NCBI GenBank assembly: GCA_000434995.1
Contig: FR895304.1
Coordinates: 13,883-28,403, forward strand
DNA length: 14,521 nucleotides
DNA from: Firmicutes bacterium CAG:341
GTDB taxonomy: Bacteria; Bacillota; Clostridia; Oscillospirales; Acutalibacteraceae
Direction: 5' to 3'
Under the pieces are notes generated by a model that worked only from the letters and a program-made list of their open reading frames with translations, was not told the DNA's origin and ran no database searches. Below, in pieces: positions 5,950 to 14,504 of this stretch. Every line of letters begins with the position of its first letter. Within the stretch, counting starts at the first letter, position 1. The position numbers were made by a program, and so were the translations under genes.

Positions 5950-8900
5950 TTATTCCTCATCAATTGTTGATACACCAAGTGTAATTTCTTCAAGTACATC
6001 AAGAAGAACTTTAACCGTATCAAGAGAAGTAAACATTGTTACATTATTTTCAACTGCTGCACGCCTGATTTCAGAACCGTCTGAATGGGAGTCACCCGCG
6101 TTAATATCAATTGTATTGATAACATAAGCAATATGACCCTGGCGAAGTGCTTTTAATATTTCATCACTGTCATCAAGTGTAAGCTTTGCACGAACCTTGG
6201 TGCGAATACCGTGGCTTTTAAGATATTTTGCTGTACCTTCTGTTGCTTCAATATTAAAGCCGAGGTCATAAAATCTCTTAATAAGAGGAAGTGCGGCAGG
6301 CTTATCCTGGTCAGCAATAGTAACAAATACAGTACCGTAGTTTGCAACATTCATACCGGACGCCTGAATTGCTTTATAAAGCGCACGGGTGAGTGACTTA
6401 TCATATCCGATAGCTTCGCCTGTTGACTTCATTTCAGGTGAAAGGTAAGTATCCATACCCTTAAGCTTTGAGAATGAGAAAGCAGGAGCTTTAACATACC
6501 AGCGTTTCTTTTCTTCAGGATATACTTTATCAATTCCCTGCTCTTTAAGTGAATGGCCAAGAATTACCTGGGTTGCAATGTGAGCCATAGGCACACTTGT
6601 TGCTTTTGAAAGAAACGGTACTGTTCTTGAAGAACGAGGATTAACTTCAATTACATAAACATCATCATTATTGTCAGCTATGAACTGAATGTTATAAAGG
6701 CCTACAATTCCGATTGCTTTACCAAGTTTAACAGTATAATCAATAATTTTATCTTTTACATTTTGTGACGCTGTGAATGTAGGGTAAATTGAAATTGAGT
6801 CACCTGAATGAACGCCTGTTCTTTCAACATGTTCCATAATACCAGGAACAAATACATCATTTCCGTCACAAATTGCGTCAACTTCAAGCTCACGGCCCAT
6901 TATATACTTATCTACCAAAACAGGCTGCTCGGTATTGATTTCAACAGCAGTTTGAAGATAATGGCGAAGTGATTCTTCATTAGCCACAATTTGCATAGCA
7001 CGGCCACCGAGTACAAACGAAGGCCTTACAAGTACAGGATAACCGATTTCTGCCGCAACCTTAACACCTTCTTCAATATTGGTTACAGCAAGTCCCTTTG
7101 GCTGCGGAATACCGAGAGCTTCCATTACTTTTTCAAAGCTATCTCGATTTTCTGCCCTGTCAATAGCTTCAACATCAGTGCCGATAATAGGCACACCGAG
7201 AGCATCAAGCGGCGGTGCAAGGTTAATAGCTGTTTGCCCACCGAGCGATACAACAATACCAAGCGGTTTTTCAAGGGTGATAACATTCATAACATCTTCA
7301 ACCGTAAGCGGTTCAAAATAAAGTTTATCACTTGTTGTGTAATCGGTTGATACTGTTTCAGGGTTATTATTTATAATAATAGCTTCATATCCTGCCTCAC
7401 GGATTGACCATATTGCGTGTACGGTTGAATAGTCAAATTCAACACCCTGACCAATACGGATAGGACCTGAGCCCAAAACAATAATTTTCTTTTTATCTGA
7501 TACTACCGATTCATTTTCTTCTTCATAAGTTGAATAGAAATAAGGAACATAAGAATCAAATTCAGAAGCGCAGGTATCTATCATCTTATATATAGGGAAA
7601 ATATTATTTTCTTTTCTGAGTTTGAATACATCAGATTCACTCATACCCCAAAGCATACCGATATACTTATCGGAAACGCCCATTTTCTTTGCGTCTTTAA
7701 GAGTTTGAATGTCCTTGATATTATCTTTAATAACATTTTCAAAATCAACTATATTCTTAAACTTTTCAAGGAAGAACATATCAATTTTAGTTGCGTTATA
7801 AATTCTAATTAAATCGGTATGAAGCCTGATAAGTTGAGCAATAGCAAAAAGCCTGTCATCAGTACCGTTTTTGATATATTTAAGAAGTTCGTCCTCTGTA
7901 TAATCATCAAACTTTTTGCTGTACAAATGGCATACGCCGATTTCAAGTGAGCGCACGGCTTTAAGCAAACTTTCTTCCATAGTTCTGCCGATTGCCATAA
8001 CTTCGCCGGTAGCTTTCATTTGTGTGTTAAGCGTATTATTGGCATCTGCAAATTTATCAAATGGGAAACGCGCAATTTTTGTTACAACATAGTCAAGTGC
8101 AGGTTCAAACGAAGCAGGAGTATTTGCAATAGGAATTTCATCAAGATGCATACCTACGGAAATTTTAGCGGATACCCTTGCAATAGGATAACCCGAAGCT
8201 TTAGAAGCAAGTGCAGACGAACGCGAAACCCTCGGATTAACTTCAATAAGATAATATTGGAATGAGTGAGGGTCAAGTGCAAACTGAACATTGCATCCGC
8301 CCTCAATTTTAAGTTCACGGATAATGCGAAGTGCAGAATCACGAAGCATTTGATATTCTTTATTTGTAAGAGTTTGTGACGGTGCAACAACTACCGAGTC
8401 ACCTGTATGAACACCGACAGGGTCGATATTTTCCATATTACAAATTGTGATAGCAGTATCATTTGCATCACGCATTACTTCGTATTCGATTTCCTTATAG
8501 CCTTTAATACTCTTTTCCACAAGTACCTGGTGAACAGGTGAAAGTGCAAGAGCATTTTTCATCATAACCATAAATTCTTCTTCATCATCGGCAAAGCCAC
8601 CGCCTGTACCGCCAAGTGTAAATGCCGGGCGAAGAACAACAGGGAATCCTATTTCTCTTGCAGCTTTAAGTCCGTCTTCAAGATTTTCTGCAATCTCACT
8701 CGGAAGAACCGGTTCGCCGAGGCTTTCACAAAGCTCTTTGAAAAGCTCTCTGTCCTCCGCTCTTTCAATAGCGTCAAAATTAGTACCGAGTATTTCAACA
8801 TCACATTCTTTAAGTACGCCTTTTTTAGCAAGCTGAACTGCAAGATTGAGGCCGGTTTGACCGCCGAGTGACGGTAAAATTGCATCAGGTCTTTCATGGC

Positions 8901-9135
8901 GGATAATTCTTGCAACATATTCAAGATTAAGAGGTTCCATATATACTTTATCTGCAATATCCGTATCCGTCATAATAGTTGCAGGGTTTGAGTTAATAAG
9001 TACAACCTCATATCCCTCTTCCCTAAGAGCAAGACAAGCCTGTGTGCCGGAATAGTCAAATTCAGCCGCCTGGCCGATTACAATCGGGCCGGAGCCGATT
9101 ACAAGTATTTTGTGAATATCAGTTCTCTTTGGCAT
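5950..9135 (-). CDS. carB: Carbamoyl phosphate synthetase, large subunit
   Basis: CarB makes carbamoyl phosphate from bicarbonate, two ATP and the ammonia delivered by CarA. The 1061-residue protein shows the internal duplication: VIGSGPIVIGQAAEFDYSG at 12-30 opens the carboxyphosphate half, and VLGSGPIRIGQGVEFDYS at 553-570 opens the carbamoyl-phosphate half, each followed by an ATP-grasp domain (for example LRPAFTLGGTGGG at 168-180 and VRPSFVLGGRAMQIV). A methylglyoxal-synthase-like allosteric domain fills the last 130 residues (from about 930). The start is the ATG at 9135 (MPKRTDIHKI), one base after the carA stop and 9 bases after AGGAGG. The open frame continues 61 codons upstream inside carA, but that extension is basic, unlike any CarB, and has no ribosome binding site. 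The length agrees with other CarB proteins (about 1060-1075). It probably serves pyrimidine synthesis, and possibly arginine if no second copy exists. Confidence 0.98.
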   Translation of the reverse strand: MPKRTDIHKILVIGSGPIVIGQAAEFDYSGTQACLALREEGYEVVLINSNPATIMTDTDIADKVYMEPLNLEYVARIIRHERPDAILPSLGGQTGLNLAVQLAKKGVLKECDVEILGTNFDAIERAEDRELFKELCESLGEPVLPSEIAENLEDGLKAAREIGFPVVLRPAFTLGGTGGGFADDEEEFMVMMKNALALSPVHQVLVEKSIKGYKEIEYEVMRDANDTAITICNMENIDPVGVHTGDSVVVAPSQTLTNKEYQMLRDSALRIIRELKIEGGCNVQFALDPHSFQYYLIEVNPRVSRSSALASKASGYPIARVSAKISVGMHLDEIPIANTPASFEPALDYVVTKIARFPFDKFADANNTLNTQMKATGEVMAIGRTMEESLLKAVRSLEIGVCHLYSKKFDDYTEDELLKYIKNGTDDRLFAIAQLIRLHTDLIRIYNATKIDMFFLEKFKNIVDFENVIKDNIKDIQTLKDAKKMGVSDKYIGMLWGMSESDVFKLRKENNIFPIYKMIDTCASEFDSYVPYFYSTYEEENESVVSDKKKIIVLGSGPIRIGQGVEFDYSTVHAIWSIREAGYEAIIINNNPETVSTDYTTSDKLYFEPLTVEDVMNVITLEKPLGIVVSLGGQTAINLAPPLDALGVPIIGTDVEAIDRAENRDSFEKVMEALGIPQPKGLAVTNIEEGVKVAAEIGYPVLVRPSFVLGGRAMQIVANEESLRHYLQTAVEINTEQPVLVDKYIMGRELEVDAICDGNDVFVPGIMEHVERTGVHSGDSISIYPTFTASQNVKDKIIDYTVKLGKAIGIVGLYNIQFIADNNDDVYVIEVNPRSSRTVPFLSKATSVPMAHIATQVILGHSLKEQGIDKVYPEEKKRWYVKAPAFSFSKLKGMDTYLSPEMKSTGEAIGYDKSLTRALYKAIQASGMNVANYGTVFVTIADQDKPAALPLIKRFYDLGFNIEATEGTAKYLKSHGIRTKVRAKLTLDDSDEILKALRQGHIAYVINTIDINAGDSHSDGSEIRRAAVENNVTMFTSLDTVKVLLDVLEEITLGVSTIDEE

Positions 9136-9136
9136 A

Positions 9137-10225
9137 TCAGTCTTCCTCCTTTTGCATAAGTGCAATAAATTTATCAAATAAGTAGGCACTGTCCTGCGGG
9201 CCAGGCGCACTTTCCGGGTGATACTGAACCGAGAAAAGCTTGTCCTTTTCACACTTAACACCCTCTGCCGTATCATCAAGCAAATTGATATGTGTAAGTT
9301 CAAGGTCAGTTCCTTCAAGTGACTTTACATCAACTGCATATGAATGGTTTTGCGATGTAATTTCAAGCTTACCTGTTTCCATATTTTTAACAGGGTGATT
9401 ACCACCCCTGTGGCCGAATTTCATTTTAAATGTTTTTGCACCGAGTGCAAGTGAAATCATTTGGTGGCCAAGGCAGATACCGAAAATCGGAAGCTTACCC
9501 CTGAGTTCTTTTACTACATTGATAACGGTTTGAACATCCTCCGGGTTACCCGGACCGTTAGAAAGAAATAAACCGTCAGGGCGCATTTTAAGTATTTCTT
9601 CACTTGTGATATTGTAAGGCACTACTGTAACATTACAGCCCTTTTCATTAAGCTTACGAATAATATTATGCTTAATGCCGCAGTCAATAGCTACAACATC
9701 ATACTTATGATTAGGAGTTCTTGAATACCAGCGCTTTTTACAGCTTACGCGTGAAACCATATCAGTCGGAATAACATATTCCCTGACTTTTTCAAGTGCT
9801 TCTTCATAAGGTACATCTGCGTTGCAGATAATAACTTTTTGTGAGCCTTCATCACGAATAATTCGTGTAATCATTCGTGTATCAACACCGCTGATAGCCG
9901 GAATATCATATTCCACAAGTACCTCATCAAGTGTTTTGGTATAGCGGAAGTTAGACGGTAAATCGTTATATTCCCTTACAATAAGTCCGCCCATAGTAGG
10001 CACTTTGGTTTCATAATCTTCATCAGTCATACCGTAGTTGCCGATAAGTGGATAAGTCATACACACCATTTGGTCGGTATAACTCGGGTCAGACACAATT
10101 TCCTGATAACCCACCATTGAAGTATTAAAAACAATTTCATTTATTGCTTCTTTGTCTGCACCGAAACCGTAACCGTAAAATTCTTTACCGTTTTCAAGCA
10201 CAATTTTTTTGTTATATGGCTGCAT
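9137..10225 (-). CDS. carA: Carbamoyl phosphate synthetase, small (glutaminase) subunit
   Basis: CarA hydrolyses glutamine and channels ammonia to CarB. The 362-residue protein has the CarA-specific N-terminal domain (FNTSMVGYQEIVSDPSY, MTYPLIGNYG, GVDTRMITRIIRDEG). A class I glutamine amidotransferase domain follows, with nucleophile Cys251 in FGICLGHQM and the His336/Glu338 pair in QYHPESAPGP. The start is placed at the ATG at 10225, with AAAGGAGAG 9 bases upstream. The longer frame uses a TTG at 10231, only 3 bases from that ribosome binding site. The start lies 14 bases inside the pyrC coding region, which implies translational coupling. The stop is separated from the carB start by a single base. 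Confidence 0.97.
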   Translation of the reverse strand: MQPYNKKIVLENGKEFYGYGFGADKEAINEIVFNTSMVGYQEIVSDPSYTDQMVCMTYPLIGNYGMTDEDYETKVPTMGGLIVREYNDLPSNFRYTKTLDEVLVEYDIPAISGVDTRMITRIIRDEGSQKVIICNADVPYEEALEKVREYVIPTDMVSRVSCKKRWYSRTPNHKYDVVAIDCGIKHNIIRKLNEKGCNVTVVPYNITSEEILKMRPDGLFLSNGPGNPEDVQTVINVVKELRGKLPIFGICLGHQMISLALGAKTFKMKFGHRGGNHPVKNMETGKLEITSQNHSYAVDVKSLEGTDLELTHINLLDDTAEGVKCEKDKLFSVQYHPESAPGPQDSAYLFDKFIALMQKEED

Positions 10226-11486
10226 AAACAATCTCTCCTTTACATATTGTTAAAAGGTTTTCACCTTGTAAATTCCAATTTTCAAACGGTGTAGCCCTAC
10301 CCATAGTAACAAAATTTTCAGGGTTAACACACCATTTTTTATCAACATCAAGCAGTGCAAGGTCAGCCGGCGCGCCCACTTCTATTTTACCGCCCGGTAA
10401 GCCAAATATTTCCCTCGGCTTAACCGACATCATATCAATCAGCTTTTCGATAGTGATAATACCTGTTTTAACAAGCTTGGTATTAAGCACACCAAACGCT
10501 GTTTCCAAGCCGACAACACCCATTAGCGAACCTGCAAGCCCTTTTGCTTTTTCCTCTGCGCTGTGCGGTGCATGGTCAGTCGCAATAACATCAACCGTAC
10601 CGTCAAGCACACCGTCAATAAGTGCCTGCATATCCTCTCGGCTCCTGAGCGGAGGATTCATTTTAAATCTGCCGTCTTCCTGCAAATCTTCATCACACAT
10701 TGTAAGATAATGTGGGCCTGTTTCGCAGGTAACTTTTACACCGCGCGCTTTAGCCTTGCGGATAATATCAACACTTTCTTTTGTTGAAATATGGCACACA
10801 TGATATTTGCAGCCTGTTTCTTCGGCAAGTTTGCAATCACGCTCAATTTGCGCCCACTCACTTTCCGAGCAAATACCCTTATGCCCGTGTTTTTTGCAAT
10901 AAATACCATCGTGAATATATCCACCGTTAAGCAAATCATTAACTTCACAATGCGCAGATATAATCTTGCCGAGCTTTGCACATTCTTCCATAGCTTTTTT
11001 CATAAGTTCCTGCGTTTGAACACCTGTTCCGTCATCGGAAAAGCCGACAACTTTATCTGCCATTGATTTAAAGTCAACAGTTTCGCCCTCACCTTTTCTG
11101 CCCTTGGTTATTGTGCCAAACGGTAAAACTGAAATAACAGCGTCACGCTCAATTATATCTGTTTGCACCTTGAGGTTTTCAACACAGTCGGGAGCCGGAT
11201 TAAGATTAGGCATTGTGCAAAGGGTTGTATACCCTGCCCTTGCGCCTGCCATAGAGCCTGACTTTATTGTTTCTTTATAAGAAAAACCGGGTTCGCGAAG
11301 ATGTGTATGAACATCAACAAAACCCGGTATCAATAAATATTTATCTAAAGCGTCAATTACTCTATCGGCACCATTTAATGAAATAGTGCTTGAAATCTCG
11401 GTAATAAATCCATCGGTTATAAGAACATCTGACTTTTTAATTTTATCATCAATATAACATAATGCATTTTTAATCAGTAATGTCAT
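10212..11486 (-). CDS. pyrC: Dihydroorotase, class I
   Basis: PyrC cyclises N-carbamoyl-aspartate to dihydroorotate with a zinc centre. The 424-residue protein belongs to the longer class I type found in Bacillus, not the roughly 350-residue enterobacterial class II. Metal and substrate residues are all in place: His60 and His62 with Arg64 in DVHTHLREPG, Asp151 in SDDG, His179 in SAHCE, His232 in CHIST, and Asp304 in ATDHAPHS. The ATG at 11486 has AAAGGA about 9 bases upstream. It is the first gene of the pyr operon, about 22 bases downstream of the inferred transcription start. In Bacillus, pyrC follows pyrB; here pyrB has moved to the operon end. Confidence 0.97.
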   Translation of the reverse strand: MTLLIKNALCYIDDKIKKSDVLITDGFITEISSTISLNGADRVIDALDKYLLIPGFVDVHTHLREPGFSYKETIKSGSMAGARAGYTTLCTMPNLNPAPDCVENLKVQTDIIERDAVISVLPFGTITKGRKGEGETVDFKSMADKVVGFSDDGTGVQTQELMKKAMEECAKLGKIISAHCEVNDLLNGGYIHDGIYCKKHGHKGICSESEWAQIERDCKLAEETGCKYHVCHISTKESVDIIRKAKARGVKVTCETGPHYLTMCDEDLQEDGRFKMNPPLRSREDMQALIDGVLDGTVDVIATDHAPHSAEEKAKGLAGSLMGVVGLETAFGVLNTKLVKTGIITIEKLIDMMSVKPREIFGLPGGKIEVGAPADLALLDVDKKWCVNPENFVTMGRATPFENWNLQGENLLTICKGEIVYAAI

Positions 11487-11514
11487 AAACCACAGTCCTT
11501 TCTTTATCCTTGTA

Positions 11515-11544
11515 ATTATAATATATTTACCCCTAATAAGTCAA
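11515..11544 (-). promoter_or_regulatory. Promoter of the pyr operon
   Basis: On the minus strand TTGACT (11544-11539) is followed after 18 bases by a perfect TATAAT (11520-11515). Transcription should begin near 11508, leaving a leader of about 22 nt before the pyrC ATG. Nothing resembling a PyrR binding loop, antiterminator or terminator fits in so short a leader. Control must therefore act at initiation (a repressor, or start-site choice), at translation, or not at all. Confidence 0.75.
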
Positions 11545-11551
11545 CATAAAA

Positions 11552-11569
11552 ATATCTATTATATCTATT
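11552..11569. repeat. Perfect tandem 9-bp repeat between divergent promoters
   Basis: ATATCTATT occurs twice with no gap (11552-11560 and 11561-11569). The second copy overlaps the first two bases of the uxaB -35 box, and the first starts 8 bases from the pyr -35 box. This is a plausible regulator site for either operon, but the sequence is AT-rich and the repeat short, so chance is possible. Confidence 0.4.
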
Positions 11570-11596
11570 TACTTTAAAAAATTTATGTTATATAAT
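11568..11596 (+). promoter_or_regulatory. Promoter of the uxaB-uxaA operon
   Basis: TTTACT (11568-11573) and a perfect TATAAT (11591-11596) are separated by the ideal 17 bases, giving a start near 11603 and a leader of about 40 nt. It points away from the pyr promoter, with 23 bases between the two -35 boxes, so both can be occupied or controlled from the same gap. Confidence 0.75.
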
Positions 11597-11643
11597 TAGA
11601 TTGATTTTTTCTTAAGCATTAGGTATTAAGCGGAAGTGAAAAT

Positions 11644-12984
11644 ATGATTAAGATTTTGCAATTTGGCGAAGGCAATTTTTTAAGAGCATTTGCCGAGCAT
11701 TATATTCAAGCGGCAAATGAAAAAGGCATATATGACGGCAAAGTTGCAATATGCCAGCCGAGAAAAAACAATGCAGTTATAAATGCATTAAAAAAGCAAA
11801 ATAATGAATATAATATTATTTTAAAAGGCAGGTTTAACGGTAAAATAATTGACGAAGTGCAGCACATAAACTGCATTGAAAAATGCATTGACACCGTTTT
11901 AGAAACAGAAGAACTTGAAAGCACATTTTGCTCACATTCGCTTGAGCTTATTATATCCAACACAACCGAAGCGGGAATTTGCTATAACGGTAATGACAAG
12001 GCAGAGAATTTTCCAAACATTTCATTTCCGGCAAAAATCACATATCTGCTTAAAAAACGTTTCGATTCAGGCAAAAGCGGGCTTGTTTTTTTACCGGTTG
12101 AGTTAATAGAAAATAACGGCAATGAATTAAAAAACTGCATATTGAAATATGCCAAGCTTTGGAACTTGGACAATGAGTTTATAAATTTCGTTGAAAACGA
12201 ATGCAGCTTCTGCAACACCCTTGTTGATAGGATAGTAACAGGCAAGGTTGAATATGGAAGCGACGCCTGCGCAGTTTCGTGCGAGCCGTATGCAAGCTTC
12301 ATTATAGAGGCAGATGAAAAAGCAAGAAAAGTAATTCCTTTTACAAAAGTTGATATGGGTGCGCAGTTTGCGGCAAGCGTACTTCCTTTCCGCAAAAGAA
12401 AAGTTAAAATACTAAACGGTGTTCACACAATGAGCGTACTTGCCGGATATAATGCCGGTTTTAAAATTGTAAGAGATATGGTTAATGACGAAACCTTTAA
12501 AGCTTACATATTAAAAGGCTTGAATGAAGAAATATTAGAAACAATTGACCTTGACAAAGAGCAATTAACAAGCTTTGCGCAAAGTGTAATCGAAAGATTT
12601 AACAATCCTTTTATTGACCACAAGTTACTTGACATCAGCTTAAATTCCGTTGCGAAGTTTAAAGCGCGCTGCCTTTGCTCATGCCTTGATTACTATAACA
12701 AATTCGGCAAAGCGCCTAAAGTTTTATCATTTGCTTTTGCAGGGTTAATCAATTTTTATGAAGATTTTGAAAATAAAGATTATCCTGTAAATGATATTGA
12801 AAATGTGCTTGAGTTTTTCAAAGCAAAACATAAAGATATAGTATTTGATGTGCTTGCAAACAGTGAGTTTTGGGGCGAGGATTTGACAAAATACGACAAT
12901 ATTTATGATACTGTAAACCATTGGTATACAAACATTAAAAAATACGGGATAAAAAGTGCAATGGAGATACTTTTAAATGAATAA
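11644..12984 (+). CDS. uxaB: Tagaturonate reductase (altronate oxidoreductase)
   Basis: UxaB reduces D-tagaturonate to D-altronate with NADH in galacturonate breakdown. The 446-residue protein belongs to the mannitol dehydrogenase/long-chain polyol dehydrogenase family. It has an N-terminal nucleotide-binding region ILQFGEGNFLRAF at 4-16, SNTTEAGI at 105-112, PVELIENNGNELK at 151-163, and NTLVDRIVTG at 191-200. The catalytic K-x4-N-x2-H array follows (Lys253, Asn258, His261) in KVKILNGVHTMSVLAG. The IENNG and GVHT wording and the uxaA neighbour favour tagaturonate reductase over mannitol or fructuronate dehydrogenases. At 446 residues it is somewhat shorter than the E. coli protein (about 480), with no motif missing. 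The ribosome binding site is modest (GGAAGTG). The stop overlaps the uxaA start by 8 bases. Confidence 0.93.
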   Translation: MIKILQFGEGNFLRAFAEHYIQAANEKGIYDGKVAICQPRKNNAVINALKKQNNEYNIILKGRFNGKIIDEVQHINCIEKCIDTVLETEELESTFCSHSLELIISNTTEAGICYNGNDKAENFPNISFPAKITYLLKKRFDSGKSGLVFLPVELIENNGNELKNCILKYAKLWNLDNEFINFVENECSFCNTLVDRIVTGKVEYGSDACAVSCEPYASFIIEADEKARKVIPFTKVDMGAQFAASVLPFRKRKVKILNGVHTMSVLAGYNAGFKIVRDMVNDETFKAYILKGLNEEILETIDLDKEQLTSFAQSVIERFNNPFIDHKLLDISLNSVAKFKARCLCSCLDYYNKFGKAPKVLSFAFAGLINFYEDFENKDYPVNDIENVLEFFKAKHKDIVFDVLANSEFWGEDLTKYDNIYDTVNHWYTNIKKYGIKSAMEILLNE

Positions 12985-14446
12985 ATTATTTAAAATAAAT
13001 GACAATGACAATGTTGCAATTGCACTTGAAAGCTTGGCAAAGGGTGAAAAGGTTGACGGTATCACCCTGCTTGACGACATACCTTTCGGCCACAAGGTAT
13101 TATTAAAAGATATGAAATCGGGCGAAAACATAATTAAATACAATGAACCTATCGGCCACCTTACGCGTGACTGCAAAATGGGTGAGCATATACACGAGCA
13201 TAATTTAAAAACGAATTTAAGTGATATAGTTGAATACAAATTTGCAGGTGACAATGAATATAAGCCGAAAAACTGCGAAATTACATTTAACGGATATTTA
13301 AGATATAATAACAAAGCCGCCACAAGAAACGAAATATGGATTATTCCGACAGTCGGCTGTGTTAACAATACAGCAAAAAGGCTCGAAAAAATCGGGCAGG
13401 AAATAATCGGCGAGGGATGTGACGGTGTTTTTGCATATACGCATCCGTTTGGATGCAGTCAACTTGGTGACGACCAGGAAAACACAAGAAAAATTCTTGC
13501 GTCCCTTGCAAATCATCCAAACGCAGGTGGTGTGCTGATTCTATCGCTTGGCTGTGAAAATACAAATGTAAAAACATTTAAAAAATATCTCGGTAATTAT
13601 AACGAAAGCAGAATAAAATTCCTTGTAACGCAGGACTGTGAAGATGAGCTTGAAGAGGGTAAAAAGCTGATTAAAGAGCTTTATGATTATGTCAAAGATT
13701 TTAAGCGTGAGCCTATACCGCTTAATAAACTTGTAATCGGTTATAAGTGCGGCGGTTCTGACGCATTCAGCGGAATTTGTGCAAACGCCCTTTGCGGCAG
13801 GCTTACCGACAGGGTAACTTCATTCGGTACATCGGCAATACTAACGGAAGTACCGGAAATGTTCGGTGCTGAAACATTACTGATGCAAAGATGTAAAAAC
13901 CGTGAAACATTTGATAAATGCGTTGATATGATAAATTCTTTCAAGCAATATTTCTTTTCACATAACCAAGAATGTTACGAAAATCCGTCACCCGGAAATC
14001 ACGACGGCGGAATAACCACACTTGAAGAAAAGTCGCTCGGCTGCATACAAAAAGGCGGAAAAGCAATAATTACCGATATACTTAAATACGGTGAGCATTG
14101 CAAAAAGCCGGGTTTAAGTTTATTAACAGGGCCGGGCAATGATATTGTTTCTGTAACGAACCTTACAGCAGCAGGTGCAAATATAATATTGTTTACAACG
14201 GGCAGAGGTACTCCGCTCGGCGCTCCTGTACCTACTGTTAAAATATCATCAAACTCTTCCCTTTACAAAAGGAAAAGCAACTGGATAGATTTCAATGCGG
14301 GTGAACTGATAAATAACCGGGATTTTGAAAATATTACCGAAGAAATATTAAATTTAGTAATTGAAGTTGCTTCGGGCAAGAAAACTAAAAACGAAATTAA
14401 CTCCTACCGCGACATTTCCATATTTAAAGACGGAGTAATAATGTAA
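12977..14446 (+). CDS. uxaA: Altronate dehydratase
   Basis: UxaA removes water from D-altronate to give 2-keto-3-deoxygluconate, which kinase and aldolase steps elsewhere would take to pyruvate and glyceraldehyde 3-phosphate. The 489-residue protein has an N-terminal SAF domain (residues 1 to about 80) with FGHKVLLKDMKSGE and the His-rich GEHIHEHNLKT (His71, His73, His75). The long UxaA domain follows: GYLRYNNKAATRNEIWIIPTVGC at 106-128, HPFGCSQLGDD at 156-166, LGCENTNV at 191-198, IGYKCGGSDAFSGICAN at 254-270, and a C-terminal PGND/TTGRGTPLG section. Family enzymes are metal-dependent (Fe2+ or Mn2+); the His and Cys residues in these motifs are the probable ligands. The ATG at 12977 has GGAG 10 bases upstream inside uxaB. 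The length matches the full-length family, so it is intact rather than split into the two-gene form. Confidence 0.96.
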   Translation: MNKLFKINDNDNVAIALESLAKGEKVDGITLLDDIPFGHKVLLKDMKSGENIIKYNEPIGHLTRDCKMGEHIHEHNLKTNLSDIVEYKFAGDNEYKPKNCEITFNGYLRYNNKAATRNEIWIIPTVGCVNNTAKRLEKIGQEIIGEGCDGVFAYTHPFGCSQLGDDQENTRKILASLANHPNAGGVLILSLGCENTNVKTFKKYLGNYNESRIKFLVTQDCEDELEEGKKLIKELYDYVKDFKREPIPLNKLVIGYKCGGSDAFSGICANALCGRLTDRVTSFGTSAILTEVPEMFGAETLLMQRCKNRETFDKCVDMINSFKQYFFSHNQECYENPSPGNHDGGITTLEEKSLGCIQKGGKAIITDILKYGEHCKKPGLSLLTGPGNDIVSVTNLTAAGANIILFTTGRGTPLGAPVPTVKISSNSSLYKRKSNWIDFNAGELINNRDFENITEEILNLVIEVASGKKTKNEINSYRDISIFKDGVIM

Positions 14447-14504
14447 ATAAAAAATGATGATAAAGGAAAATCAAGAATAACAGAAAACATATAAAAAGGC
14501 GCAG

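Noticed and set aside
6991..7350. 119-codon plus-strand frame opposite carB
   Set aside because: It is antisense to conserved CarB sequence, has no promoter or ribosome binding site, and its composition is typical of a shadow frame.
9136..9318. 61-codon N-terminal extension of carB inside carA
   Set aside because: The extension is an arginine-rich out-of-frame reading of carA, has no ribosome binding site and matches no CarB N-terminus. The ATG at 9135 has a perfect AGGAGG.
10226..10231. TTG start adding two residues to carA
   Set aside because: It lies only 3 bases from the ribosome binding site; the ATG at 10225 has normal spacing.
11611..11630. CTTAA/TTAAG inverted repeat in the uxaB leader
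   Set aside because: A five-base stem of AT pairs with a ten-base loop is expected by chance in such AT-rich sequence.
11982..12395. 137-codon minus-strand frame opposite uxaB
   Set aside because: It is antisense to the conserved UxaB motifs and has no independent support.
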